A stretch of 64,000 nt of DNA from assembly GCA_021014325.1 (NCBI GenBank), contig CM037471.1:22712818-22776817 (forward strand), given 5' to 3'. A program made the translations under genes and the position numbers. The DNA comes from Plazaster borealis (taxonomy: Eukaryota; Echinodermata; Asteroidea; Forcipulatida; Labidiasteridae). This document shows, in pieces, positions 11,528 through 22,900 of this stretch. The first letter of the stretch is position 1; every line of letters begins with the position of its first letter. The notes under the pieces are model-generated. The model was not told the DNA's origin, did no database searches, and saw only the letters and a list, made by a program, of their open reading frames with translations.

Positions 11528-11999
11528 TTCAGCTTTCCCATTGGTCAATCCGATGTATTTTGCCAAACACAAGTGTCATGGTATTGATATTCTTTTTCCA
11601 TTGTTAACATAGAGAGCATGCACAGCAGACAGATGAAAATCCAAGTTCTCTGGGTTCCATTTTCTTTGTGATAAAAGTCTGAAATTTCTCATCCCTTTTG
11701 AAGGAACTGTCTTCGAGGTAACACAATGATACTGAGAGTGCCACCAAGCTATGTACGTGTCAATTTGAATTAACAATAGGCAGGTGTTAAATCTCAGCAT
11801 TTTGTCATCCAAGTCTCGTTGTGCATCTTACCATACAGCAGGGACTAGTACACAGAGCGAATGATATCGAGCTTCATTTTTACAAAATAGAAAAAATGAA
11901 ATATTTGAAAACAAGGTTATAGTATTTTGTGTGTTGTGAATTCGAAAATGAATTCCATGTATTCTATATGTTGTGTAGATGTACAATAGATTTACTGCG

Positions 12000-12265
12000 A
12001 GAGAAAATATTTTATACTTGTTTTATAGACAATATCACGATGTAAATTGTACCAAGTATCTGTAAATATTGAAATATTTGTGTCTTTTTTTTTCTACAGT
12101 GGGAGACTTAAGGTAGTAGTAGGCTTTAAGTTGGTAGAGAAAATATTGTATACTTGTTTTATAGACAATAGCACGATAAAAATTGTACCAAGTATCTGTA
12201 AATGTTGAAATATTTGTGTCTTTTTTTTCTACAGTGGGAGACTTAAGGTAGTGGTAGGCTTTACG
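12000..12265. repeat. ~136-bp tandem duplication
   Basis: Two copies of a block running from TACTTGTTTTATAGACAATA to AGTGGGAGACTTAAGGTAGT, with TACTTG at 12015 and 12151. They differ at only a few bases, so the duplication looks recent. No reading frame is supported. Confidence 0.85.
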
Positions 12266-13116
12266 GGTAAATCTATTTTTTCTTGGATATGTCTACTACC
12301 GTCCGTCTTCTCAGGTTCCCATTTAAATCACTGCAGAACCAGTCTTGTGCAAAGAAATATCAAGTATGCACTGGACGCCATTTCAGTAAGCAACTCTTTT
12401 GATACAACAATAGATCAGTGCAGACAATGAGCATTGCTATCAAAACATTTGCTTATCGAAATGGCACCCTCGCCGTACTTCACGTTCCCATTCCAACAAT
12501 AGATAGAGCCCCCCCAGTTGCCAATCCTGTGCCTTGCGGCACGATACAATCTTTGGTACTTTGTTTGTATCCGATTTGTTCCCCTTGAGGGTAGCACTAT
12601 TATTACAAATCATGATCTTACAACAATATTATTTGTACAAAATTCAAAACTTTTTATTGTTCCGAAGAAGAAATATTTATATAAACTGCCTCCATTCGTG
12701 CCTTCTTTACCTATTCTATCTATCTATGAAATGTTATGTAAAAACGGTAGTGTTTTGTACAACATGTAGATAAAACGGAATGACAACAATTAAAGTGTTC
12801 AGGTACTTTAGTGTACCGGGTAGTCCTACTCTACAAGTGCTCATCGACTTTCATCTGTCAATTAAGCAAACAAATACAAAAGTCCTGCACAAAATCATAA
12901 GTTTTTGTATAGACGTCCCAAAAGTTTCTTTTACAAAACTAAATCTTTGTGAGGTTTGATTGTGACATAAAAACCAATGTATACTTCAAAGTAAGCTCCC
13001 GTACCAAGTACAGAAAATGCAAGTACAAGTTTCTTTCTTTCCACTGAATTTACTGCTTGAAATGATCTTATCTTCACAACTACACGGCCTTAGTTAAGAA
13101 ATGCTAAACCGTCTTC

Positions 13117-13302
13117 AGTGCAAAAACGTTGTATCTCGATTTTGCCAAAAATTTCACACGAAAATGCTCCGTGCAAAAACATCGTATCTCGGCTCATACT
13201 TGTGTGTATATCCGGGCTACTTTAAGCGAGATACGCATTGTGACAATTTCAAACTCATGCCTAACATAAGTGCCATTTGAGGAGATACAACGTTAATGCA
13301 CT
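13117..13302. repeat. 186-bp MITE-like element (GTTGTATCTC termini)
   Basis: The left end AGTGCAAAAACGTTGTATCT is matched by the inverse at the right end (GAGATACAACGTTAATGCAC). A diverged relative lies at about 47355-47545 (CAACATCGTATCTCG and GAGATAAAATGTTTTTGTAC). Confidence 0.75.
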
Positions 13303-13675
13303 GACACGACAAAGCACAGGTGGTTTGTCTTACCTGGCAACTGTATAACACACGTATAAACAATCCCCCTTTTTAACACCACCCCATCTTCTGTTTCATA
13401 CCTCGACAAATCCTCAACAATCCATGAGGTAAGCTTTAACACATTTTTTAAACATACATTCACACGTACACAAATTAACCCTAACTGGAATACGGAGACG
13501 CGATTGGGAATTGTTTTTACAAAAACAGTAAAAATCCACACCATTATTTCATAAAACTAAATCGACTTAATCGAACGCAGCCAGCCTCCATGTGTTGATT
13601 TTGACCTAAACAAATTTGTGTTACAGTTCTGTAATTAAATAAGTCTGCTGTACTTACATGTAGAAAGAACTTTAA

Positions 13676-13930
13676 CCCATTAGAGACCGATCATTTCTGT
13701 ATAATGGCTTTTACATTGTTGAGCTTTTTAACAAAAATAATACGAAACAGAAATTTTGTTTTGTTCTGGAACCATAGATACTATGTTAACATGGGAAACA
13801 TTGGAAAATGGTAATTCAATGACTTTTACTTTGACCTTTTTTGTTTTAAGTGGAAGGAGGTCAGATCTTGTGGCCGCTGGGTAAATTTCGGTACAAGCTG
13901 TTTCCGGCCACTATGGTTTCTAAAGGAATA
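13676..13930. repeat. ~255-bp inverted-repeat element, copy 2
   Basis: Same family as 106-396: ends TTAGAGACCGA and CTATGGTTTCTAAAGG, with the internal block AGGTCAGATCTTGTGGCCGC. It lies just beyond the 3' end of SNRPE coding sequence. Confidence 0.65.
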
Positions 13931-14101
13931 AGAATGTATGTCATTGGTTATACCTTTGACATTCTCAGTTGCTATGATATATGTTACCAAGAGAACAACA
14001 AAAATCAACTGAAAAGACAAACAAAATAAACAAACATGATTCCTAAGTATATTTACAGAAATAATATCAAAAGTTCCAGCTTGACGGAGTGACGGGTTTC
14101 G

Positions 14102-17100
14102 TTATTCTTGAACGTTCTGTATTAACGTGATGTTATCTCCCTTTAGCATTATCCTCCCTGTAAAACAAAACGAAATAAGTTACATTAACACTAACCATCA
14201 ACAACCCATTAAAATCCAACCGCTTGTTTTGTTGGATTCTGTTGGACTGTGGGGGGAATGCACTGCGTTGTAAACTGATTGTGCTTTACATTGGATCAGG
14301 CATACCACCATAATCAGAGTCCAACAGTTTGGGTGTTGAGTTACTGTTTGGTGTTGGACTGAGGACTGCACTAGTAAACTGATTATGCTTTAATACATGG
14401 GACCTGCAGCCCATTTCACGAAACTTTACGCGACTTGTGCAAGATTTCTTGTAGTAGTGGTGCACAACTTACGCAATAAATGTTGCGCAAGTGGACTTGC
14501 GCAGTTGCGTAAAGTTTCGTGAAATCAGCTGCAGGCATACCACCATAATCAGCGTCTAACAGTTTGGATGCTGAGTTACCATTTGGTGTTGGATTTCGTT
14601 GTTAGAGTAAGGAAGGATCCTAGTAAATCACTGAAGAGTTTGTGTTAACACATGGCTTGCTTTTTTTTAAAGGAATACATTAACAGTCTGAACTAGTGAT
14701 AGTTCTACCAAGTGTACAAGTATGTATACATTGTATTCACACTTTTATGATAATTGTTAACAATGTATTTGTTGATTTTGATATAATTTCATCATGAATA
14801 GTTGGTGTTGTGATAGTGTCCCTTAACCCTCAACCCTCTTACTATTGTGACATTCAACATCATCCACAATGGTTTTAAACAATGGACCATTCCAGTCTGC
14901 AATATGATGTAATGCAGTGTATGCCCACCTACACAGTACACAATAATAGTTATGTGCACGGTTGAGCACCAAGACGTAACATGTGCAGTTGAATGGTTTC
15001 AAATGGTAGGTCAACTTGCTAAAAAATGGTACCAAGAGTAGGAGGGTTAGAGTCCGTTGTAAGGAAACCTTACTCCCTAAAACAATTAACTCACCGAGTG
15101 GTTTTCTCGCTTTTGTTTTGAGGTGAACCTCTTCTGCTTCATCCAAGACTAAATTCATGTATTCATCAAAACCCTAAAGAGAAAATGAATTCCACAGCGT
15201 GAATACTTGACTTGATATCGTATATTTTGTTCAAAACATCACAGATTTTAAAACAAGATTTAAGTTTACCTCAATGCTTGAACAGGTATTTCTACTTTCA
15301 GGAGTATAAGAGAAACTTTGTATGTTTCCACATTGAGTTTAAAGATAACAAGATTGGGGATAAGATTTGATGGATTTGAACATTCAACTTATTTAAGAAA
15401 CTAAAAGAAAAAGAAAATAAGTAGGACAAAACAAACAGCTTCCGTATACATGTAGTTTTAACTGTGAGCTGCTACAGATACAGGGACTTTCTAATTCAAG
15501 ACTCGAGTGAAGAAAAATTATGCTACCTTAACAAACAAAATTCAAGTCAATTCAAGAATCTTGGTAGAAATTGACACGATTTTCTATGGACTGCAAAACC
15601 ATTTTAAAGAAATAAATCACAAATCAATGTTTATTTGTATGTGTTCACTTATTTGTATGTGTTCACTTACGATAATATGTCCCTCTATGCGCATGTTAAC
15701 CTGGTCGTATAACCACACTTGAACTCTGGATCTCTGCAAGCCAAATATAAACAAATCCACAAAATCATAAAACTGACTTGCCACTAATATTAATATCAAA
15801 TAAATTTCTAATAGAGTACCACTTTACATCAAATTTAAATGAAGTTCATCTCAAAAAACGGAACTCGACGATTTTCAAATCTCTAAAGAATCATTGTAGT
15901 TAGTGTTGAGCTCAACTGCTGCAGGCTTGGAATTTCATCTTTATGGCGAGGTCATTTTCATTCTGCAAAGGGCACTTCCATTGGTAAATCTAAAAAGTAT
16001 ATGGGTTTTGAAAGTTTTGAAAGGGGGCCAAGACCAGTGCAAGGGCGGCCATGGCCTCCATAAGCCTTTTTGAGGTATGGCGGACGTGATACGCGCGCAT
16101 CACACGCCGCGACTGATGCCACGCTCACCATGTTGGTGGTCATTAGGTTTACGTGTAAACGCCGCGTCGCCTAAAATGCGCACTTCACTAAATAACATAC
16201 GTTCTATTTCTATGGTCAATACGCACAAATTTACCACAACTTTACAGTGTTGTAGCATTGTGTCCGCCATACCTCAAAAAGGCTTATGTAATTCCACGAC
16301 CGCTTTTGTGAACCCACAAAGAACACTTATTCACTGCCTTTGTAAAATACTTTTCAGTCCTTAAAAATACTTACATTCTGTAAATATCTGAAGATGAGAT
16401 TCTACAAAAAGAAACAATTCAAAAAGTGAAGAGTTAAGGAGAATAAACCAATCTGCACACACACAAAAGTGCACCATCAATTTTTAATAATAAAATAATA
16501 TTCTTATTTTGGGGGGATGAAAACAACAATTGAAAAAAGGCCCCAGTGGGTATCAAACTTGAAATCTGTCGATTGCCAAGTGGGTTCGTTTCCTCTCGGT
16601 TGCGAGGATGTGACTGAAAACCCGGTAATTTAAAACCTTATCATGTCGGCTACTCATGTATGTGTCAAATGCCAATGTTGGCAGAGTGTAAACAAATACA
16701 AAGGCAATCCAGGCTGCACCAACAATCACCCCTTTCACAGTATGTGCCATCCTGTACATGGGGCAGATTTGTTTACTTCAAACAATCATTGCCGCCTGCG
16801 ACTCAGCTCAGTGCATGAAGTTGAGAGTGCAGAGTCGCATTACCATAAGGTTTATGGCGATTAGCAAAATACCAAGAGAGGGCGCTCTTTTGCCAAGCAA
16901 ACCCGGGAACACCTGACTTTAGCCCACGAACCGCCACCGCGCTATTGGCGAGTTGAATGAGCGGGCCGTCGGCCGCGCTGTGCGTGAAAGGTAAACGAGA
17001 AACGTCTTGCACCAAGACCATAGCGCATTACCAAAATCGCGGATGCCGGGCAGTCAAACCGTGTCAGGTAACGCCACCGATTTTCTTCATAAATTACACC

Positions 17101-17516
17101 AAAACGAGTGAGCTCTTTTTCGAATTAATGTGCTGTCCACAAATGAGCTACAATAAGTGACAACTGGGGAAAAAATCTCGGCATAAAAACGTGAGTTTCT
17201 GTTCGAAAACAAATGTCACCTCCTGGAGGTACGTGGGCGTAGGGCCAAGGATCGGAGGAAGTCCGGAGAATTTGGCACTATTAATGGGGCTAAGTTCCAT
17301 GCATTGAATTTTCTCCCTGATGTTTATTTAAAAGGTCGAGTTGGTCCCTGCTGGCTGGGTAGTCATCGACGAACAACGGAACAACCAACGCCGGTGTAAG
17401 AAACGTTGGACAAAAACATCTAAAAAAAATCATATAAATATTCCTGTAGACTTTTAAAAGGATACAATGGGTTGAACCATAATCTTCTGCACTTTCTGAC
17501 CCTTGTACGCTGCCAT
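14102..17516 (-). CDS. SNRPE: Small nuclear ribonucleoprotein E (Sm protein E)
   Basis: Minus-strand coding exons: 17516-17466 (start ATG 17516-17514), 16401-16375, 15733-15671, 15173-15095, 14157-14102 (stop TAA). All are GT-AG and the phase closes. The product is 91 residues against 92 in human. It starts MAAYKGQKVQK; later segments include NLIFRYLQN and RSRVQVWLYDQVNMRIEG, and the end is NITLIQNVQE. The Sm1 motif spans the third and fourth exons (VWLYDQ to FDEYMNLVL), and Sm2 is IMLKGDN in the last exon. SmE sits in the seven-membered Sm ring with SmF and SmG on U1, U2, U4 and U5 snRNAs, in the nucleus after cytoplasmic assembly. Its 5' end faces ARHGAP1 across 279 bp. Introns carry several MITEs; the coding sequence looks intact. 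Confidence 0.96.
14240..14600. repeat. Tandem block interrupted by a 130-bp inverted-repeat element
   Basis: CATACCACCATAATCAG occurs at about 14300 and 14536, each followed by a diverged GTTTGGGTGTTGAGTTACTG-type segment. Between them lies 14405-14533, whose ends are inverse copies (CCCATTTCACGAAACTTTAC and GTAAAGTTTCGTGAAATCAG). This lies in an intron of SNRPE, upstream of its last coding exon. Confidence 0.6.
14826..15055. repeat. ~230-bp element with AACCCTCnTACT termini
   Basis: The left end AACCCTCTTACTATTG is matched by the inverse AGTAGGAGGGTT at the right end. Related AGTAGGAGGGTT sites flank 22727-22926. It lies in the last SNRPE intron. Confidence 0.5.
15915..16300. repeat. Nested elements in the SNRPE intron
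   Basis: An outer repeat (GGCTTGGAATTTCATCTTTA to TAATTCCACGACC) matches, inverted, the element at 62085-62262. It is split at about 16060 by a 226-230-bp inner element whose 26-bp ends are perfect inverses (TAAGCCTTTTTGAGGTATGG and CCATACCTCAAAAAGGCTTA). The inner element contains CG-rich sequence and no usable frame. Confidence 0.75.
16375..16401 (-). CDS. SNRPE: SNRPE 27-nt microexon
   Basis: Nine codons, NLIFRYLQN, bounded by TTTTTGTAG on the 5' side and GTAAGT on the 3' side (minus strand), phase 0 on both ends. The peptide is needed to continue the Sm fold from MVQPI into RSRVQVW, and skipping it keeps the frame. Its small size means length-based gene finders will miss it. Confidence 0.93.
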
Positions 17517-17795
17517 GGCTGGAGTTGCTTCGGCTTTCCAGTCACGATGAAAAAAAATTCAGCAAAAAAGTTGCTGTACCAACGATACGAGAACGTTTGT
17601 TTTGTGTGCACGTGAAATGCCAATGAAAAAATGGCGGCGGGCAACGCTTGAAGGGCGCCACCACTTTAGTTTTTAATCCTCAACAATTCATCTCAGGCAC
17701 GTGGTGGCGCTGTTTTTGACTTTTTGACAGGAAAGTAAACGATACTACACACGACTGTTCCATGTTTTCAATAATATTTACTCTTAATAACATGA
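17517..17795. promoter_or_regulatory. Bidirectional SNRPE/ARHGAP1 promoter region
   Basis: This 279-bp stretch separates two divergent start codons, so it must hold both 5' UTRs and probably both promoters. Two exact CACGTG E-boxes lie at 17609-17614 and 17698-17703. A YY1-like AAAATGGCGGC lies at about 17629-17639. A 10-bp inverted repeat, GCGCCACCAC/GTGGTGGCGC, lies between the two starts. There is no clear TATA box in a plausible place. Function is inferred from arrangement and motifs; transcription starts are unknown. Confidence 0.7.
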
Positions 17796-20700
17796 ATGAG
17801 AGAAATGGCGGAGGTAACACAAACAAGCGCGAACAGGGAGAATTTAAGTATAGATTTGGATGTCCCAGCAGAGGGGAGGGGAGCTCCTGAAGGTGAGGAA
17901 GGGGCCTTCGGTGATCACATGGACGATTTCGAAGAGGATAACGAGCTGTCGCTTGAGCAAGAAGATACAGAAGTTGTTGCGAACGCCCAGTTGAGTGAGT
18001 ACAAAAAAATGTCATTAATTGAAATGCATGTCATGCTTGACATACCACCAACACCGTACCAACCTAGTGAGTAAACATGTTGAGGGAGTGGCAGTGTATG
18101 TGTGCATGGTTCAGTGTTTTAATTGAATATAACATTAACAACATGCCCTGAACAAACATTTCTCATCATTCATTGGGTATTGGTGCAGTAATCATACAGA
18201 GTAGGAGCATTTTGCACACTTCCCAACTTGGATTGGAAGTTCTAGTGTTTCTACTTTTAGTAGGCCTATACAGTCTGTGACACTCAGCCTCGGTCAGTAG
18301 TGTTCACTATAAAGTGGATACCCAGCACCAGTTAACTTTTAGTAAACGTTAAGCCATTTTTTTACAGTATAAGCACCCTCTTCGATGTGAAGATGAGTAG
18401 CCAAAACTAAGGTTTAAAATACCTTCCAATTCCGATTGTCATCATTTTGTAGTAGGCAGTTCCATCAAGTTGAATTCACGTGTACCAACACACACACACA
18501 CACAGCCCCGGAAAAAAATAACGAAATATATTAAATCATAACTCACATTTTGTACAACTCACAACTATGACACTTTACAGCAGGCAGGAGCATTCTCTCC
18601 TCTTACTTACATTTCAATTTTTTTTGAAATCGGATGAATAGTTTCGGAGATATTGTAAAAAATAAAGAGCAACGACAAATAACGGATGCTTGGCCTCGCG
18701 TGCAGCGCCCATTTGTTTGTGCATGACGTCACCTATGAACCACGTGGACGACAGATTTCGGAAATCTTCGGAAAGCGCCCGAAGAAGCCCGAAGAAGGTT
18801 TTTTGCGATGAGGGAGCGCTTGTTTACACAAAGTGGGATAACGATTACATCATCGTGTAGCCGACAAAATTCCGCACATGGTACATCTAGTCGCATTGCT
18901 TTTAACGTGAAAACCTATTTTCGTCGGCGTTTTCCGTTATTTGAATCAAGATTTCGTCCAGAGATAATTATCAACATGGAATGCGACATTGTAAGTGTTA
19001 ATGCTGATACTTTTAAGTTTAACTTGTGAAAATTTGGTGTAATATTATCAAGTATTCTTCTACCTCCAAGAGGTTTTGTTCAACCATTCCTTGCAAAGTT
19101 GTCCTAAATACGTCACGAATGTACTTCGTACATGTTCGTGTTTCCGTAACGTTCCACCACAAGAGGGCGTGTGTTGCAATAAGTTTGACAGGGCTGGGCT
19201 GTAATTATGTTTTTTAGTCTGGGTTAGGGACAAAGCTGCCCACTCTTGTGTTTGGTAACTTCCAAGTTCTGACTTGATAATAACAGAACGTTCATCGTGA
19301 GTCAAAAGAAACCAGTATTTATTATCTATTTTTCCAGGCCTAATAAATTGAAACGAAAACGAAAGTAAAACGAAAACTTGATTGTATTGTACTCCAACTA
19401 GTTTTCAGAATTTGTTTTTGTAAAACGACTGTACCAATGCCTTCATCCTCAAGTTTTTATTAATGATTGTGGTGTATGGGCTTGGGTCTAAACTTTTACT
19501 GTATTAATACTACAATTTTAAATTTAAATTAAAGGATCAATCTAAAATTAAAGAAAAAATTGCAGTCATAAACACTTAAATTTTATTCCATTCTGGTTCA
19601 TTTAATTTGCTATTTGTTGACATAATTAGTAAAGTATATTCACACATACACCTGCAAAACTTAACACATATTTAAATTTTATATGTTAACATTTTCCCCC
19701 ACGTTGTCGCTCCTCAGTTTTGATTCACAAAATTTCACTTTTTGCCGTTCATAAAAATCATACATACAGTTTGTAAACCTCTCCAGCAGTAGAGGGCGCT
19801 CGTCATATAGTGCGCCCTCTATCGCCATAGGCTGTGTATTAAACTTGACCGTAGCCGAATTAAAGAAAAACATAAGAATTGAACTTGAACTCAGGTACGT
19901 TTTTTGCACGACCCATGCTCATTAAAAACGATATATCTCTGCAACCAAACACCCGATCTCAAAATTTTAAATTGATTTTTACTTCTAAGATAACACCTTA
20001 TCAGACCTCATCTTGTCAGAGAAAAAATCACCTGCATTAAATTTCACTGAAACTGCCTATTTGTAGTGTGGCATGACACGTTGGGCAGAGGTCGTCAGAG
20101 CAGTGGCAGAAGATGCGAGGATCAAGTCCCACTTTTACAACTTTTTTTTTATCCCCCAAATAAAAGGTAGGTTCATAGATTGGTAAATACTCCAAAAAAC
20201 AATTACCATAAAAACTTACTTCCTAAGAAGCGCTGCAGCTAGCTGTTGATGGTAAAACTATTTTGAGAAAGGATTCCCTTCGAAGTAATATTGTTTGAAT
20301 AATTGTTCACCCAAAAACATTTTAATCTGAGAAACAATTCATGCATGAATAGTTTTTCAGATTTCTGAGGGTTGGTGTTCGTTCGCGTATGCTGCGGCCA
20401 GAGATGTGGTTTGTACCTGCTGTCACCTCGCTAAACGTGGATGGATTCAACATTCGTCTGAAAATACCGTGACAGTCTTTTACTGTTTTCTCAGCAAGTA
20501 GACACTGTATTCAGCTGAAACTTTCACATGACTTTTATTGGATCTTTCTTTTTTATTATCTTGCCTATAAATAAGCATTATGTTGACAAAAACCAATCTA
20601 TGACCCTACCTTCAAGAAAACTATTTTTTTTTACTAATATAAATTGATTCCCATATTTCAAGGGATAGGCCTATTAAATATAAAAACCTTTTTTGTAATT

Positions 20701-22838
20701 TGTGGCTCCCAAGGATTTTTTTTTAAGGGAAGTAATAAAGGCCGAATTTCATAAATGGTCTGATTCCCATATTGTGCCTTTGAAGTCACAAGGACAATGA
20801 TAGGCCGGAACCAGGCTAAATATTTATCACAGTAAAATGTTTAAGTTCCCAAAAAACAGTCACTGTGCATGTTCAGTGCCGTTCCGTGAAATTAACGTTT
20901 GCTAAAAGATATCCGGTGCCTAACTTATTCAAGTGAGTTTATGTTTTGGTGCCATTTTCTTTCTTAATATCTCTACTCAATTCCTGAAAGTTATTCAAAC
21001 CTCAACACAAAAATGAACATTTGTGATTTTGTTTACCTTCCACATGGTCCTACGTCACCTCCAGCTACATAGGCTTCCATTGCCATTGGTTGCAATGTGA
21101 ACCAGAAACACCGGGATTAAACCCCTACTCTTCCACGATAAGTGTTCTGGGTTCTTTTACGTGCACTACCAATCCTAGTACACGGGACCAACGGCTTTAC
21201 GTCCCATCCGAAGGACGAAGCATGTGGTTAAGTGTCTTGCTTAAGGACACAAGTGTCACGACTGGGATTCGAACCCACACTCTGCTGATCAGAAACACCA
21301 GAGCTCGAGTTCGGTGTTCTTATCCGCTCGGCCACGACAGGCCACAAACCTTTCTTTCACCTGGGAAGGTTTGCTACATGCTAATTACCACACACAAGGA
21401 GATTGTGTGCTGGTTGATGTGCTGGGTGTCATGGGACAAATGACTTTAGTGTGTTACAATCATGTAGGTTCACCCTTTGATTTGCTCTGCCCTTGGTATA
21501 CTAGATATGGGGAACAATATGGGAGCCTAATTACTCTAATTAGGCCCATGTGTCCACACACATATGCTTTAAATAACGTGTTTACTTGCTTCTGTCCTTT
21601 CTCTATGCCTGTACTGACTGTACTACTACAGTCTGAAGCACCAATGCACTGATCGCGTGAGAGGTAGTGTCGGAGTGTATTTCCTTCCTCCATGGTCTGA
21701 CATAACGGGTATTTCGAGCAAAAGTAACATTAGTGCGAAATGCTAATAAAAAAGCTCCACTCGAAATACACTGTGGGTGTAAATAATCACGTATGTTTGC
21801 ATTGTTAAAGCTATTGCATCATGCACTGCCTTAGGGTGAGTGTATCCAGTACAGCTCACACAATGGTACAACACTTTCCTAAAAATAGAATTGCTATTTG
21901 TTTAAAAACATGTCATTTCCCCCCTGTGAAGAGATTTATACACAGTTTCCTTGTAAAAATATGAGCAGACAAGTAAATGATTGCAAGGTTTTAACCAGGA
22001 TTCTTCCTCCATGGTAAAAGGGTGTCCAAATTTGCTGGATATTTAAAAACTGGGTGTTCAAATTGTTCACTTACAATACATTTACGTGTAAATGACAGAT
22101 ATGTAAAACAAGGTGTCACAATTTAAAACAGGGTGTCCAAAAGACACCCAGACACTCCTCTGGCTAACACTATGCATGATTGTGTATTGCAGTGCCCAAT
22201 CCAAACTCAAGCAATTCTCGGAAATTAAATATTAAAATTTGAAATGGCATTAAAGTGAAGACAACCAAAAGATCAGCCATGATATCAATGTGATGCAAAG
22301 TCTTAAAGATCAACTTGAAAGAAATTAACATTACTGGGGGGGTTTTTTGTAGAAAAGTTAACGAGTGCGTAATGATTAACATAAAATATATGTTGGGAAA
22401 TGCTTACCATATCCGGTTTGTAAGCCACTTGAAATGCACGCACGACTGCTGAATGCCCAAAGTTTTTGCTATTTCTGGCTCCAAAGCTGGCATACGATTG
22501 TGTGTAATTTTACCAAAAATCACCCATTTCATTCAGGGCTCGAAAATCATTCATGCTAGGTTGGTAATAGCAAGCCATGTACTGTTCCAAACAGTTTGTC
22601 TTACTTCAGGGACCATCCAAAGTTTTTACAATGGGGGGGGGGGGGTGGGGAGGAGAACATTTTTAAAGGGTACATTGTATTGTAGGGTAGATATTAAAAT
22701 AGTGGCATTAATTGGAATGGTCTAACAGTAGGAGGGTTGAATGTGTACTGTGTAGATGTATTCATCACATGATACACATTGTATTGCAGGCTGGCATAGT
22801 GTTCAAAATCACAGTAAATGTTATTGAATGGTCAGACA

Positions 22839-22900
<62 letters not shown>

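Larger units (their letters stand above)
10822..14101. other. Convergent intergenic region between EFCAB6-like and SNRPE
   Basis: The two genes end toward each other here. The stretch must hold both 3' UTRs, but I cannot place either poly(A) site with confidence. Contents: 53-bp array, a short inverted-repeat element (11002-11120, ends CATGGCTCTGCTTA/GCAGAGCCAT), a tRNA-Leu-derived SINE, a 136-bp tandem duplication and two inverted-repeat elements. I see no exon that could be supported. Confidence 0.6.
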
